From positions 5,897,501 to 5,961,500 of the forward strand of contig NC_084942.1 of NCBI RefSeq assembly GCF_958298935.1: a stretch of 64,000 bases of DNA, in the 5' to 3' direction. A program made the position numbers and the translations under genes. Below are positions 34,961 through 46,621 of the stretch, piece by piece. The notes under the pieces were generated by a model, which saw only the letters and a list, made by a program, of their open reading frames with translations, made no database searches and was not told where the DNA came from. Each line of letters starts with the position of its first letter. Within the stretch, counting starts at the first letter, position 1. The DNA comes from Phragmites australis (lineage: Eukaryota; Streptophyta; Magnoliopsida; Poales; Poaceae).

Positions 34961-35835
34961 ATGATGCCATCGGGGCAGCCGAACCCGATGGGGTCGGGGC
35001 AGCAGGTCGGCGCGTCGCTGCTCCGGACGAACTCCAGCCTTCTCAGTGGCGGCCAGCCGGGGATGGGGATGGGCGGCGGAGGAAGCGGCGGCGTGCTTCC
35101 GTCGCAGTCACCGTTTGGGTCCCTCGTCTCGCCGAGCACGCAGTATGGCGGTAATGGCTTGCTGGCGGGTGCCTCCAATGTCGCGTCCCTGCTGGGCCGG
35201 CAGTCTTATGGGAATGGGGGGACTGGGGCAATGCCGGGCGGCGGCCTTCCGATGAGTACGATGCAACAGAGAGGGGGGCTTGATGCTGTTGGTGATTTGG
35301 TTGGTGCCGGAGGGTCAAATTCCATGTCTTTCCCTTCCTCCTCCCAGGGCAGTTTGGGCAATCAGCTTGGTACTGATAACTTACAGCACCAGCACCAGCA
35401 GCAGCAGTTTGATGCACCACAAGATTCGCAACAACAACAACAGCAGCATCAGCACCAGCAGCAGCAACTATCAATGCCCTACAATCAACAGCATATGCTG
35501 CCACAAACACCGCAGCAGCCCCAGCAGGCGCAGCATACGGTGAAGTTGGAGAACGGAGGTGTCTTGGGTGGGGTCAAATTGGAGCAGCAGATCGGGCAGA
35601 CTGATCAGAATGGTCCTGCGCAGATGTTGCGCTGTTCTAGTGGTGTGAAGCTTGAACCACAGTTGCAAGCATTGAGGAGCTTGGGTGCTGTGAAGATGGA
35701 GCACCAAAGCTCAGATCCATCGGTGTTCCTGCAGCAACAACAGCAGCAACATATGTTGCAGCTGACTAAGCAGAACCCCCAGGTTGCAGCTGCCCACTTG
35801 AGCCTCTTACAGCAGCAGCAGCGTTTCTTGCATCT

Positions 35836-35875
<40 letters not shown>

Positions 35876-38800
35876 CAACAGCAACAACAACAGCACCAAC
35901 AGATTATGAAGAACTTGCCTTTGCAGAGAAACCAATTGCAGCAGCAGCAACAGCAACAACAGCAACAACAGCATCAGCAGTTGCTTCGTCAACAAAGTCT
36001 AAATATGAGAACTTCTGGTAAACCAACTCCTTATGAACCAGGAACCTGCGCTAAGAGATTGACCCATTACATGTATCACCAGCAAAACAGGCCACAGGTA
36101 AATGTTTGACATTTCTACCAAACAGATCGTGCCATTATTGCAACCTAGGTGGATACTTATTATTCAAAATGTGGTATAGGACAATAACATTGAGTACTGG
36201 AGAAACTTTGTCAATGAATACTTTGCCCCAAGCGCCAATAAGAGGTGGTGCGTTTCTCTCTATGGAAATGGTCGTCAAACTACTGGAGTTTTCCCTCAGG
36301 TTCCGTTTTCCTCTGACAATAAATCTAGGCTGGTGATTCATTTTTTGTGTCTTGAGTGTTTGTTGTAACTGCTATAGCGAGCATACATTCTGCTGTTTAA
36401 ATGCGAGTTATTTTTTAAAAAAAATAATAGTATTGTTTGTCTGTTAGATACTTATTTTAAGCTGTTTCATGCCAATTTTCGTTGTAGGATGTTTGGCATT
36501 GTGAGATATGCAATAGAAAGCCAGGACGAGGCTTTGGTGGGTATAATTGTGATTTAAATCTATTCTCATAAATATTATTTGTTTTGTGTGTCTATACATC
36601 ACAATTGTTTGATGGTGTGCCACCTCCTTTTATAGAAACTACGGTTGAGGTCTTGCCACGGTTGTGCCAAATCAAATATGCCAGTGGTACACTTGAGGAA
36701 CTTCTGTATGTTGACATGCCGCGGGAGTCCCAGAATTCATCTGGGCAGATTGTTTTGGACTATACCAAGGCAATCCAGGAGAGTGTCTTTGAGCAATTGC
36801 GTGTAGTTCGTGAGGGACATCTAAGGATTGTTTTCAACCAAGACCTCAAGGTAATATATTCTCTTGTCGATATATTGTGTTATTCTTTCATAATAGTACT
36901 CCACCACATATAATATGTTTGATATTCTAGGGTAATCGACATGAATTAAGGGCTGGTTTGAAAGTACCTCTATAGCCTTATTAATTTCTTCAAGCAGCAG
37001 TACATTTTTCGCCTTCTTGGCTGGTTATAGTAGTTTGATGAAGTTGCCCAACTTACTACCCTACTTAATCTCTCTTATGCCACCATGCATGACTGCATGC
37101 ACATTGAAACTGCGTTTGTATTAACGCAGCCATAATTCAGTGGAAGTCTTCATGAGGTAAGCTTGTCTGATTTATGGAAGGGGAAAGGGTATAAAGGGAA
37201 GGAATGCTAGCAAAGTCACCTAAAAACATAGAATGGCATACATTTGTGCACAAAGAAAAAGTCTAAAACGATGCATGTTTATATACAGAGGGAGTAGTTT
37301 GTTACACTTATGATAGAAGTTTTGATCCCATTGGCTAAAATATTGTGTGCATTGTGCTCTGACTAGATTGCATCATGGGAGTTCTGTGCCAGGCGTCACG
37401 AGGAACTTATTCCCCGGAGATCAATCGTACCACAGGTACCATTTTCCCTTAGCTTGTAGGCATAATGGAAGTTGGATTTTCATCTGCATTGTGAATTTTG
37501 ACCATGGAGGACTTAATTTCATCCACCTGACCCTTCTATCTAGGTCAGTCAACTTGGTGCTGTTGTGCAAAAGTATCAGTCTTCGGTTCAAAATTCAGCA
37601 GGGTTATCAAGTCAGGACATGCAGAACAATTGTAACTCGTAAGGATACTGCTTTGATGTGCTTATGCTTTAGAACTTTAATTTCAGTTCCTTGTTAAATT
37701 CAATTTTGGTTTAAGCTTTTGTTCCGAGCTTGGTTATCCAATGCAACAATAATGCTATGCTGATCTTAGCTATTCGAGCTTATTTTGCGGCACTTGGTTT
37801 GATGATCTTGGAATTTTTCTCTTTTCCATTTTAAAATTGGCGTTTCTAGTGCATGTACCTATGAATACATCAACCCTAGCTGCTGCATCATAGCAGATAC
37901 CAGTTATGGCTGTTTCCTTTTTTTGAATAAGAAATAAAATCCCTGATTTACAATTTATTATACATGTCATATCCTTCATATTAAGAAACGATTAGTGCAT
38001 GTGAGTATCTAGTACTTCAAATTGAAATGCTATGTGCACAAAATGGAGAATTTCAAGGGGCTTTGTTAACTAGAAGTCTCTGCATAGCTATGACCGTGTG
38101 TATTGTGTGCTTTGGAAACTGCTTGTATAGCATGCATGCCATTTGCGATGAGCAATAGTCAATAGGACTATACTGCAAACATGTGGTCTTGTTCTGAAGG
38201 AATATTTTATGGAGTTGGTAAAGTCTAAAACTATCTAATTGGAAGCAGGGGCATCAAAATGCTGCAACGAACTAGTAAATCTGTTACTGATTTGCCTACA
38301 GTTTGGTATTGGACTTAATTTAACATAAGGCATGTACAATGCATTGAACATTCCATGTTTTTCTATGGCGTTGTGAGCTACCTAGCTGAAACTATATTGC
38401 TATCTGCAAATAGTGCCTCATGTATGCATCACCCTTTATTTATATTGCCTCTCATTGTAGTTTAGTGCTGACTTACATTGTTACTGTTACCTTTCCTGAA
38501 CTATTATGGCATTCGAGAAGATTAGCGAGGACCTGAGAGAAAAATGCATAAACATCTTCCCTAGACATACCCTTCTCTGTATATATCTAAGTGATTATTG
38601 CCTGATTGACTTCAGAACTGTACTCGGTGTCTAGAAGATGCTAGGTTGGTGGCAGGGTGGTGCGTAGCGTCTAGGCTGCCAAGCGGTTGATTTTGGAGCC
38701 CTTCCGCCAGCATGCGTCCTTGATGATCGGGGCCATAGCCGATTGGCCATGTACGAGGAAGCTTGATGCTTTGAAGAGCTCTACAAATGAGTTGGTGAAG

Positions 38801-41800
38801 TTGTTCAGTACGGATGCGTCCATTAGAGAGGACGAAGCATTGGTTGGTGACATTGCCCAGCGTCGCATTGCTGTTCACCTAGGCAGCGTGGGCACCTGGT
38901 CTGCCAATTTTGCCCAAATCAGAGTGGCAAGGTGGTGCCTAGCGAATAGGCTTTCAGAGAAAGAGATATTTATTGAGCATAACTGTTGGGTTTGGATCAA
39001 AAGAAATAGTTTAAATGAGGAAATATAGTTACCAAGGAAATAATTTAGTATGTTACATAGAAGAACCTGGTTATTGTTTTCTGTTGATCCTTAAACCATG
39101 CGGTATTGTTGATTAAAAACAAGGTTGATTCTTGTGGTGTCAAATATGTTGTATTATTAGTTTTATCAAGTTAGCTGAAGTACTATGGAACTTTTGTTTA
39201 TATGTTAAGCAACACATTGTAATATACGTGTTACTTGCTAGTTGTAACACCTCTGCCCAAATCAGGGAGGCCTTTTGTGCCTTTACTGGTTGGTGTAATG
39301 TGACAATGGAACTTAAGTGTGTAATATTGGGTTTGGGTAGAAAGAAATAATTCAAATGAGAAAATACGGTTGCCAAGGAAATGAAATAGTATGATACATA
39401 ACCTGGGTATTGTTTCCTAATGATACTTCAACCATGTGTTATTGTTGTTAAAAATAAAGGGCGTTTCTTGACTTATCAAATATGGGGTATTATTAAGAGT
39501 AAATTTCACAAAACTACACTATGATTGTGAAAACTATATGAAAACTACATTTTTAGAAATAAATTTTGTAGAACTACGCTTTTAAGAATCTATTTCACAA
39601 AACTACACTTCTATTGTTGTTATTTTTTATCAGAAAACAACACTGTAAGGGTCTATCGCAACAGAACCACATTTTTAAAAGTGTAGTTTTGTGATACATA
39701 ATGATTATTAAAGTGTAATTGTGATAAAAGTCATAAAATATGCCAATGAAAGCGTAGTTTTGCAAAAAGAACGCATGTGAAAGTGTAGTTATGTGAAATT
39801 GATTTTTTGAAAGTGCAGTTTTGCGATACAAAGTGACATTAAAAGTGTAATTTTCAAAATTGATTCATAAATTATAGTTCTGTGATAGTTTTTTCAATCT
39901 TAGTGTAGGTCTGTGAAATTTACCCTTATTTTGATCCAGTTAGCTAAGTATTATTGAATGTTTGTTTATATGTTAAGCAACGCACTGTAATACATGTGTT
40001 ATGTGCTAACTGTAACCACCGGACCCAAATAGAGGTTGCATGGCGCATTTGTGTAGCTGTAGCATATTGTGTAGCATTTTTGGATGAAACAAGGAAAAAA
40101 CCGCTTATGGTATTTAGTTTAGGGATGAATTGGTATGGTGCCCTAGGGCAGGCTGGACGCTGGTGGGAGAGGCCGACAACACTTGGGAGGTGGCCCGCGG
40201 TGGGTTGGGCGCAGGATGGAGGGAGAGAGGAGGGCTGGAGAGTTTGAGAGCCAAGGGGGTTATCCTCCTTAATTATTACTTGATAATTGAGGAACCCCTG
40301 GACTCATTTATGGCTGGGACTCGGTACAGATCCCATCTATTATGGATAGACCTTTTCTAACTTAAACAAGAAATACACTTCATTTAAAAGATAACTTCCT
40401 AATCTACTAGACTCCAGACCCTTCCTAATACGGGTAACTTGCCGACCAAGTAGGTGAGGGCCGACTGGCTGTGCGGCTGGTAGCAGTAGTATTAGGGCTG
40501 CTGCCCTAATGTTGTGGCGGTGGCAATCTGGGCCGTTAGGCCCCATGACAGGACCCAAGCAAATTGCTATACGTTGTAGGCCTACCCTGCGTGGGTGTTG
40601 GGCTGTAGCTATTTTGGACCTCAGGACGTTACATGAGCAATGTAGCATGCAATAATTTTATAGTTTCCTGTCATGCAAGTACTGGCCTGCTGAGATTTCT
40701 TTAGGTTGTATGTTCTGTCTTATTTTAGACAAAAGGGAGGGTCCCCCGCTTTTATTGAATGTGCACAAATGTCACAACCGTTACTGGGGTTGTATGTTCT
40801 GTCTTAATATTAACAAACATTTGTTGCTACTATGATCTAGTATGATGGCAAGCCGCCAATATTTGATGTCTTGTTGCTCCCTGATTAAGGAAACTGCTTT
40901 CCCCCCCTCATTACGATATCTGTTTGTATTGGCATGTATTTGCCACTGTGATTTAATTCCTCAACTTATTTTCTACCGTTTACTCCTTCCTATTTATTGT
41001 TCTAACACACCAAAATGTTAAACTAGGTTTGTTGCATGTGCTCGCCAATTGGCTAAAGCATTGGAAGTGCCATTGGTAAATGATTTAGGATACACAAAAA
41101 GATATGTCCGCTGCCTCCAGGTACCAACTATTTCATGACTCCTTATATCCAATTCCATTCTACGTTTTAGTTTTGTTTGAGTTAATATTATGCCCACGAT
41201 CTTTCAATTTGTATCCACAATTCCACATGCTTCCATTGTATTTAGCCATGTAGTTTTAGCTACCAATTTTCTTCTTTCACGCCATCCGTTAACTCTTCCT
41301 ATTTATGTGATGTTATCTCCCTGATCAATCTTTTCTTTTTGTTTCAATAATGATACTCAGATTGCAGAGGTGGTCAATTGTATGAAAGATTTGATCGATT
41401 ACAGCAGGCAGAATAGATCTGGTCCAATAGGTCATTACCTTCCTCTTGGCTCCCCCTCTTGTGGCTATATATCTTGCTTTGCAACATAATTTGCTACAAT
41501 CATGAAAAAAAGAAAACGTCATTTAGCCCTATTTCCCATTGTCAGACCAGTAGTCTGCAACCTGCTAATACAGGGTTAACACTAATTTCTCATTTGCGAA
41601 GTGTTATTAAATTTTGTTAGGGATTGTTTCCTTTTTACATTGTTTTTAATCATCCAAGTAACATGTTTCTTAAGCACCATATCACAGTTGGAATAATATA
41701 GTTTATGTGTTTTGCAGCCTATATTTCTGACACTAGCTTGTAAGTACCATAAGATTCGGGATGCGGACGATGTGTCAATATAGAAGCAGGATTAGTAAAA

Positions 41801-42956
41801 AATGTGGGCAGTTACTAATAGGTTATCTCATATTTGTTTCTCATGGCTCTTATCTATCCAACTTTCACATCTTAGTTTGTCAAGGTTCTTATCCAGATGA
41901 AAAGAAAATGAAATCTGCTATTGTCATACAAGCTTAATTACTGGCTACAAGTTAGCATGCATTTGAGTATGATAATTTTTTTGGACATTTCTAACAATGG
42001 CAAGCCTTAGTAATAATCATGCTGCTGCTGTTTGCTTCTACTGCTGATTTTTAACATGCAACATCATCGTGTTTTTTCCAGAGAGCTTGCATAAATTCCC
42101 TAGGAGGGGACCTCCAGGGATTAGTTCCCCTCAACAACAGCAGCAACCCGAGGAGCAGCAACCTGTTCCACAGAATTCAAACCAGAGTGGTCAAAACTCC
42201 GCCCCTACAACTGGAATGCAGGTTTCTGCCTCTGGAAATGGTGATGCCACATCAAACAATTCACTCAATTGTGCACCATCTACTTCGGCACCATCTTCAT
42301 CTGTTGTTGGTCTCCTCCATGGCTCAATAAATTGCAGACAAGACCATCCAACAAGCAGTAGCAATGGTCTGTATAACAGTGGAAATAATGCTTCAGTTGC
42401 TAAGGCCAACTCAACAAACTCCATGCAGTCAAATGCTCCAGCATCTTTTCCTTTGCCAGCTCCCTCAGCATCAAATAATAACATGATGCTTGCTCCTCAG
42501 CACACAAGCCAGTTGAACTCGCCAACTATGTCATCAAACTTAACTCCTATGCAAACACCTACAGGTCGACCCCAGGAACCTGAACCAAATGAGTCACAAA
42601 GCTCCGTCCAGAGGATATTGCAAGAGATGATGACATCGCATATGAATGGTGTTGGACCAGTGGGAAGTGATATGAAGAGAACGAACTCCTTAGTTGGTAA
42701 CCCCATGACAAATAACTCCGGAATTAATGGAATGGGGTTTGGGGCAATGGGTGGCCTTGGTCAATCAATGAGAACAGCAATGGGAAATAATGTGATGGCG
42801 ATGAATGGAAGGACTGGGATGAACCACAGTGTACATGACCTAACACAGTTGAGCCACCAGCAGCAACAGCGCGATATAGGAAACCAGCTACTTGGGGGCC
42901 TTAGAGCTGCAAACAGCTTCAATAACCTTCAATATGACTGGAAGACTTCTCAATAG
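34961..42956 (+). CDS. SEU: SEUSS-type transcriptional co-repressor
   Basis: Nine coding exons join in frame: 34961-36097, 36180-36299, 36488-36536, 36636-36850, 37367-37435, 37544-37638, 41027-41120, 41361-41430 and 42082-42956. All introns are GT-AG and the total is 2724 nt (907 residues plus stop). The start is the first in-frame ATG (MMPSGQPNPMGSGQQ), as in SEUSS homologues. Exon 1 encodes a Gly/Ser-rich start and long glutamine tracts (about 19 Q at 35837-35893, a second run at 35938-35979). Residues about 356-625 form the conserved Ldb1/LIM-binding-like domain (YEPGTCAKRLTHYMYHQQ, IEYWRNFVNEYF, VWHCEICNRKPGRGF, RRHEELIPRR, IDYSRQNRSGPIESLHKF). The tail is Ser/Asn/Gln-rich and ends NNLQYDWKTSQ. 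In Arabidopsis, SEU is a nuclear adaptor that does not bind DNA itself; it joins LEUNIG to MADS proteins to repress AGAMOUS and affects organ development. The function here is inferred by homology. Confidence 0.95.
35837..35981 (+). repeat. CAG/CAA repeat tracts coding polyglutamine
   Basis: A mostly pure CAG run followed by mixed CAG/CAA codons (35837-35893), then a second CAG/CAA run at 35938-35979. Both lie in SEU exon 1. CAA interruptions are concentrated at the 3' side of the first run. Such tracts commonly vary in length between alleles. Confidence 0.9.
37639..41026 (+). other. Large intron 6 of SEU (3.4 kb) with repeats
   Basis: Much longer than the other SEU introns (82-651 bp). A segment of about 300 bp occurs twice (about 38990-39290 and 39325-40030), the second copy split by a small element at 39497-39925. 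Shared words include TGTTTATATGTTAAGCAAC and AAATCAGGGAGG-like / AAATAGAGGTTG. A GC-rich patch at 40130-40640 and a coding-like but unassigned stretch at 38640-39000 look like insertions. No splice signal inside demands an extra exon. Confidence 0.65.
39497..39925. mobile_element. MITE-like inverted-repeat element inside SEU intron 6
   Basis: Inverted ends: GAGTAAATTTCACA at the left and TGTGAAATTTACCC at the right, with TTA-type flanks (TTAA / TTA). The interior contains many copies of AAAACTACACTTTT-like words in both orientations. The other copy of the surrounding 300-bp duplication lacks it (ATTATTAGTTTTATC against the interrupted ATTATTA...TTTTGATC), so it inserted after the duplication. 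The TTA flanks hint at PIF/Harbinger; no coding capacity. Confidence 0.65.
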
Positions 42957-43569
42957 AATGAGCAGGAGTTCAGAGCTCGCATCTGATATGATACAGTTAT
43001 CCTCACTGGGTTCCATCACTGACAACACAGAAGTTACATCACCACAACCTGCCCTCCTTGGAAGCGGTGGGCTTTTTACTGATGGTGCATGCTACAAGTT
43101 AAAGGAAAGGAAACATTAGCGATGATCGGTACATGTTACAGTAACTGTCTGTATGGCTGTTCCTTCGTACTTAGGCTGTGGAATTTGCTGTGTGCTTCCG
43201 TGACCGTACCATAAAAATGAGAGTCGTGGACTAATGCCGGCGGCGAGGGTTTGGTGGATTTCAAACTGGGGGAAGATCAGAGCATCCGCTTTCCCCTGTT
43301 TTCTCGGGTTGGATGGCATGCATTCCCTCGTCCAGTCTGTAGTGTACCATGGCTCTTTGTAAGTTGTGAAGCATGTGTACCGCCTTTCATAGCCTAGAAT
43401 CTCATCGTAGCCGTACTGTACTCTGTATAAACTCTCGTTTACTAGTGGAAAGCATCAGGAAAATTTTCCGACGGCGTGTGTTCCTGAGTTGTAAGCTGTG
43501 ACCGGCGTCTGTCCCACTGAACGCGCCCGTCGATTGTTTTAGAGCAGCAGGTTGGCCTGTATATGAGCA
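42957..43569 (+). other. 3' untranslated region of SEU and spacer
   Basis: Follows the TAG stop at 42954-42956. The transcript probably ends within the next 500 bp, but no single polyadenylation signal stands out. No other gene is seen. Confidence 0.5.
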
Positions 43570-43572
43570 TGC

Positions 43573-43831
43573 CTCTCTGTTCAAAAAATACAAGACAAGA
43601 CGTATTTTATTTTTAAAAAGTCAAATTTTATATATTTTGACTGTAAATTATAAGTATATTTAGTGTATAAAAACTATACAACTATATTCATATTTTATAA
43701 CTCTTTCATACTATATTTATTTTATAGCAATAAATTATATATTTTATAAGAAAACCATAATCAAAGTTTAACATTAAAGACTGAGCTAAATAAAATACGC
43801 TATGTATCCTTTAACGGAGGGAGTAATATCT
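43573..43831. mobile_element. Stowaway-like MITE downstream of SEU
   Basis: AT-rich, about 260 bp. The right end is AACGGAGGGAGTA, the typical Stowaway terminus. The left end (CTCTCTGTTCAAAAAATAC) is a decayed copy of the inverse. The interior has the family-like words TTTATAGCAATAAATTATA and AAAGTTTAACATTAAAGACTG. The left TA duplication is not clear. Confidence 0.65.
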
Positions 43832-44205
43832 ATTCATGAACACCGCACTATTATATTCTTGCTTTCCTCTCTCTTTTCCAAATGGGTTGGGACCTGGATT
43901 TTTGCATTAGGTGGAAAGTAGGTTTACATTAAAATATGGGATTCTCAGCATTTTCGCTTTGCCTCGATACGGAAGGGTTTCCATATGTCACAAGCATTCG
44001 GTTTTTCCTTGCTGGGTTCAGGACTTTAGGTCATGCAGATCGCAGATAGGGTAGGTTCAGGACTTCTGGTCATGCAGCCCACAGAAGGCATGACCATGGC
44101 ATTTTCCCACTTGCAGCAACTATCTCTCCCTGGATGGAGTACCACAAATTCTTTATTTGCTAGTCAGAAGATATCAACAGTTAAAGAAAGTAGAATTAAA
44201 AGCAC
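43832..44205. other. No gene seen
   Basis: Short intergenic spacer; a CAGGACTT(T/C)(A/T)GGTCATGCAG word occurs twice (near 44020 and 44058). Confidence 0.4.
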
Positions 44206-44208
44206 TTA

Positions 44209-45109
44209 GAGCATCTTTAAGAGATCCTTTAAAACTCACCTCATATATTCTTATATAGGGAGCCTTCTCAATAATATTTACTCCTAAATCTTCTCTATTT
44301 TTAACAGACTCCCTACACTCAATCCCTGTATTCCAACAGACTCATCATTCTTTTCTCTCTATTGGTGTGGACCTCACCCTTCATCTCCCTCCTTCCTCCT
44401 TTCCTTTTTTCTCTCCCTTTCCTCTTCACACCGGCGAGGTCCCTCGCCTTCGGTGCGCTCTTCGATGACACGACCTTCCCCGCATGCGACGAGGCGTGCG
44501 CCATGCTGTCCCCCGCCATGCTCATGCTCCCGTAGTTCTCGACAATGCCCGGTGACGTCTTCTTTGGGCTGAAGGCACTGACCGTGCTGGTGCTCTCTGG
44601 TATGGGCCTAGCCGGGTCAATCACAGAGTCTATTGAGGACCTGAGTGAGCTCCGGGTGCTGCGTTTGGACAACAACCAGTTCACCAGCGTGATACTGGCG
44701 AGTTTCCAACGGTTGGAGAGGGCGAGCGAGCTCTGCGTCGATGGCAATTGGCTAGTGGGGCCGATATCGTTCGACAAGGAGATGATATGGAGACTGGGCA
44801 AGAAGTTGCGCGTCGGCAGCAACGACAGGCTCTGCTATGACACCAAACAAGAAGGCCTCGAGGGTGTCGTTGCACTTGCCGACGTCGCAGACTGCGATAG
44901 TGTGAGAAGGAGCAAGAGGCACGATGAGTGGGAGCAAGTGGGCCCAGGTGGGATTGGGACTCTAGCTGGTTCCCTATATCTAGTTAGGATGGAGAGGGTA
45001 TTGGGAGCCTCTAAATATTGAGAGTCATATAAGGTATCTGCTGGAGGTGATTTTTAAGATAAAATATCTAAATTTAACTATAAGGAGTTATATTGAGCTT
45101 CTCTTGCTC
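44209..45109. mobile_element. PIF/Harbinger-like element carrying a host gene fragment
   Basis: A 901-bp segment begins GAGCATCTTTAAGAG and ends CTTCTCTTGCTC. It is flanked by TTA at 44206-44208 and 45110-45112, the trinucleotide duplication favoured by PIF/Harbinger. The terminal 5 bp match perfectly as inverted repeats and the subterminal parts partly. The left end (AGATCC...CTCACCTCATATATTC, then AACAGACTCCCTAC) resembles the common grass GAGCATCTCCAACAG MITE family. It carries no transposase; its centre holds part of an LRR gene. It sits between SEU and the thioredoxin gene. Confidence 0.7.
44440..44925 (+). pseudogene. Captured LRR-protein gene fragment
   Basis: The frame 44545-45021 (starting MPGDVFFGLKALTVLVLSGM) reads through about two leucine-rich repeats (LTVLVLSGMGLAGSITESI, LRVLRLDNNQFTSVILASF), then ICFD-like ISFDKEMIWRLGKKLRVGSN, RLCYD and VADCDSVR. 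This order (LRRs, then a W-R-x-K-L-R-V block and a C-Y cap) matches the C-terminal part of plant LRR receptor-like proteins related to PII-2 / TOO MANY MOUTHS. The same frame upstream (FDDTTFPACDEACAML) is cut by a TAG at 44533-44535. From about 44926 the frame runs into transposon sequence. There is no signal peptide and no N-terminal half, so it is a fragment, not a working gene. The exact parent gene is my inference. Confidence 0.65.
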
Positions 45110-45112
45110 TTA

Positions 45113-45352
45113 CGATTAGGATTACAAATCAGTTTAGTAGTAATAGTAATATACACACAAGAAAACTGAAATCATTCATGCACTGAAACTAATTCATCGA
45201 CTTTTGATTCGACATGCATCCGGTAACACAAGGCTGACGGATCATTCATGCATCCGTATAGATAACAATACATGTATACGCGCGAGCATGGACACGTATA
45301 TGTATTAATGTATTTATTAATCTCAGGTAGGTAGCAATAGTGAGCGACGAGA
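45113..45352 (-). other. 3' untranslated region of the thioredoxin gene
   Basis: Lies downstream of the TGA stop (45353-45355) on the minus strand. AT-rich with several AATAA-like words; the exact 3' end is not determined. Confidence 0.4.
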
Positions 45353-45981
45353 TCAGCTGCCGATGTACTTGTCGATGATGGTGGTGAGGGTGGACTTGGG
45401 GACGGCGCCGATGATGCTCTCCTTCTTCTCGCCGGCCTTGAAGACGAGCACGGTGGGGATGCTGCGGATGCCGTAGGTGGATGCCACGTTGGGGGACTCG
45501 TCCGTGTTCACCTTGCAGCACTTGATCTTGCCGGCGTACTCCTTGGCCAGCTCGTCGATCACCGGCGCGATCATCCGGCAGGGGCCGCACCACGGCGCCC
45601 AGAACTCCACTAGCACCGGCGACTCGCACGCCATCACCATCCCGTCCCAGTTCTTCTCGTCAGCCACCAGCACTGCATGCACCCACAGGTACCGATGATT
45701 ATTCAGTCAGAGCCAGTACCTGCGGTTGCTGTGCTGCAGAGTCTTTAGAAATCAACCGCACGTCTGCATGTGACTGGCATACCTTCGTCCACGGCGTTCT
45801 TGGACTGGCAGACGAGGCGCGGCCGCCGCGTGGCGACCGGGCCGGTCGACAACGGCCCGACGGCGGCGGCGGTTCTCTTGGACGGTACGAAGCTGCTGCT
45901 GCCGCCGCCGCCGACGAGGAGCCTGTCCTTGCTGCCAGGAGCGTGCAGAGCCCACACTCTGAAGCATGTCCCCAAGGCCAT
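45353..45981 (-). CDS. TRXM: Thioredoxin m-type, chloroplastic
   Basis: Two exons on the minus strand, 45981-45783 and 45672-45353, joined across a 110-bp intron (donor GAAG|GTATGC, acceptor TGCAG|TGCTGG), give 172 residues. Residues 1 to about 58 form a Ser/Gly/Arg-rich plastid transit peptide ([10 protein letters not shown] start, TRRPRLVCQ near the expected cleavage site). The rest is one thioredoxin fold with the redox centre WCGPC at 94-98 ([14 protein letters not shown]), the buried KVNTDESPN stretch, the cis-proline motif RSIPTV and the end TIIDKYIGS. It closely resembles rice m-type thioredoxins. M-type thioredoxins pass electrons from ferredoxin-thioredoxin reductase to stromal enzymes, activating Calvin-cycle and other targets in light. 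It is convergent with SEU; the PIF-like element lies between them. No damage is seen. Confidence 0.95.
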
Positions 45982-46621
45982 TGTTGGTTCGTCACCTCAC
46001 GCACACGGAGAGAATGTGGAGCGGACGGTCTAGTGCTGCAGGCCGGGAGGAGGATAGGGTTTGTTTGCCTCGGCCATGGTGAGGATATTTGGGAGCAGCT
46101 TGGGGTGGCATTGTGAGGTGGGCAGGGCCTCCTGCTCTGCATGTGGATGAGGTGTTTTTCAGCTCCTGCTTGGGATCTGGGCAGGGAAAAAATTTCAGCC
46201 CGGTGTATCTAATATATCCTATTTACTCAAAGGTGTATCTGATATATCTGGTTTACTCACCAGTTGTCCTCAATAAAAAAATTATCATATTTAGCGGTAT
46301 TTTGTTCGAATTTTGTTTAAATTTATTTAAATTTTGTTCGATATATCTGATGTATCCGATTAATCATGTTTGCAGGTGACCTCCAGTAAATAAACTCTGA
46401 ATTTGGGCAGATTTTTTTTGGCACCATAGCTCCTGTGTTGGTTACCTCAACAACTCAAGCAACGCAGGAAAGATCTACACAAACAACCCAACCCAACAAA
46501 CACAAACCCACGACATTTTCCCACAAATAAAGCCAATTTTGTGATAAACCTAAATGATACAGGGTTAGTGGGACCCAAACTATGGCAGGAAGGAAGATCT
46601 TCAACTTCAAAACACGATATC
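45982..46621 (-). promoter_or_regulatory. Upstream region of the thioredoxin gene
   Basis: GC-rich next to the start, AT-rich beyond 46180, where TATATCTGATATATC-like words repeat (46205-46350). No clear TATA box can be assigned. No other gene is seen. Confidence 0.35.

Noticed and set aside
34405..35178. 257-codon minus-strand frame across the SEU 5' region
   Set aside because: Pro/Arg/Ser-rich shadow of the GC-rich leader and exon 1; no domain.
38612..39028. Coding region inside SEU intron 6
   Set aside because: Open on both strands for 90-110 codons but with no domain, no splice context and flanked by duplicated intron sequence; probably an inserted fragment.
41718..41743. Extra small SEU exon between exons 8 and 9
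   Set aside because: TTTTGCAG precedes and GTAAGT follows a short stretch, but including it would add a segment absent from SEUSS proteins; exon 8 joins exon 9 in frame (GPI-E-SLHKF) without it.
44319..44822. 167-codon minus-strand frame in the PIF-like element
   Set aside because: Antisense of the captured LRR fragment; the plus strand has the recognisable repeats.
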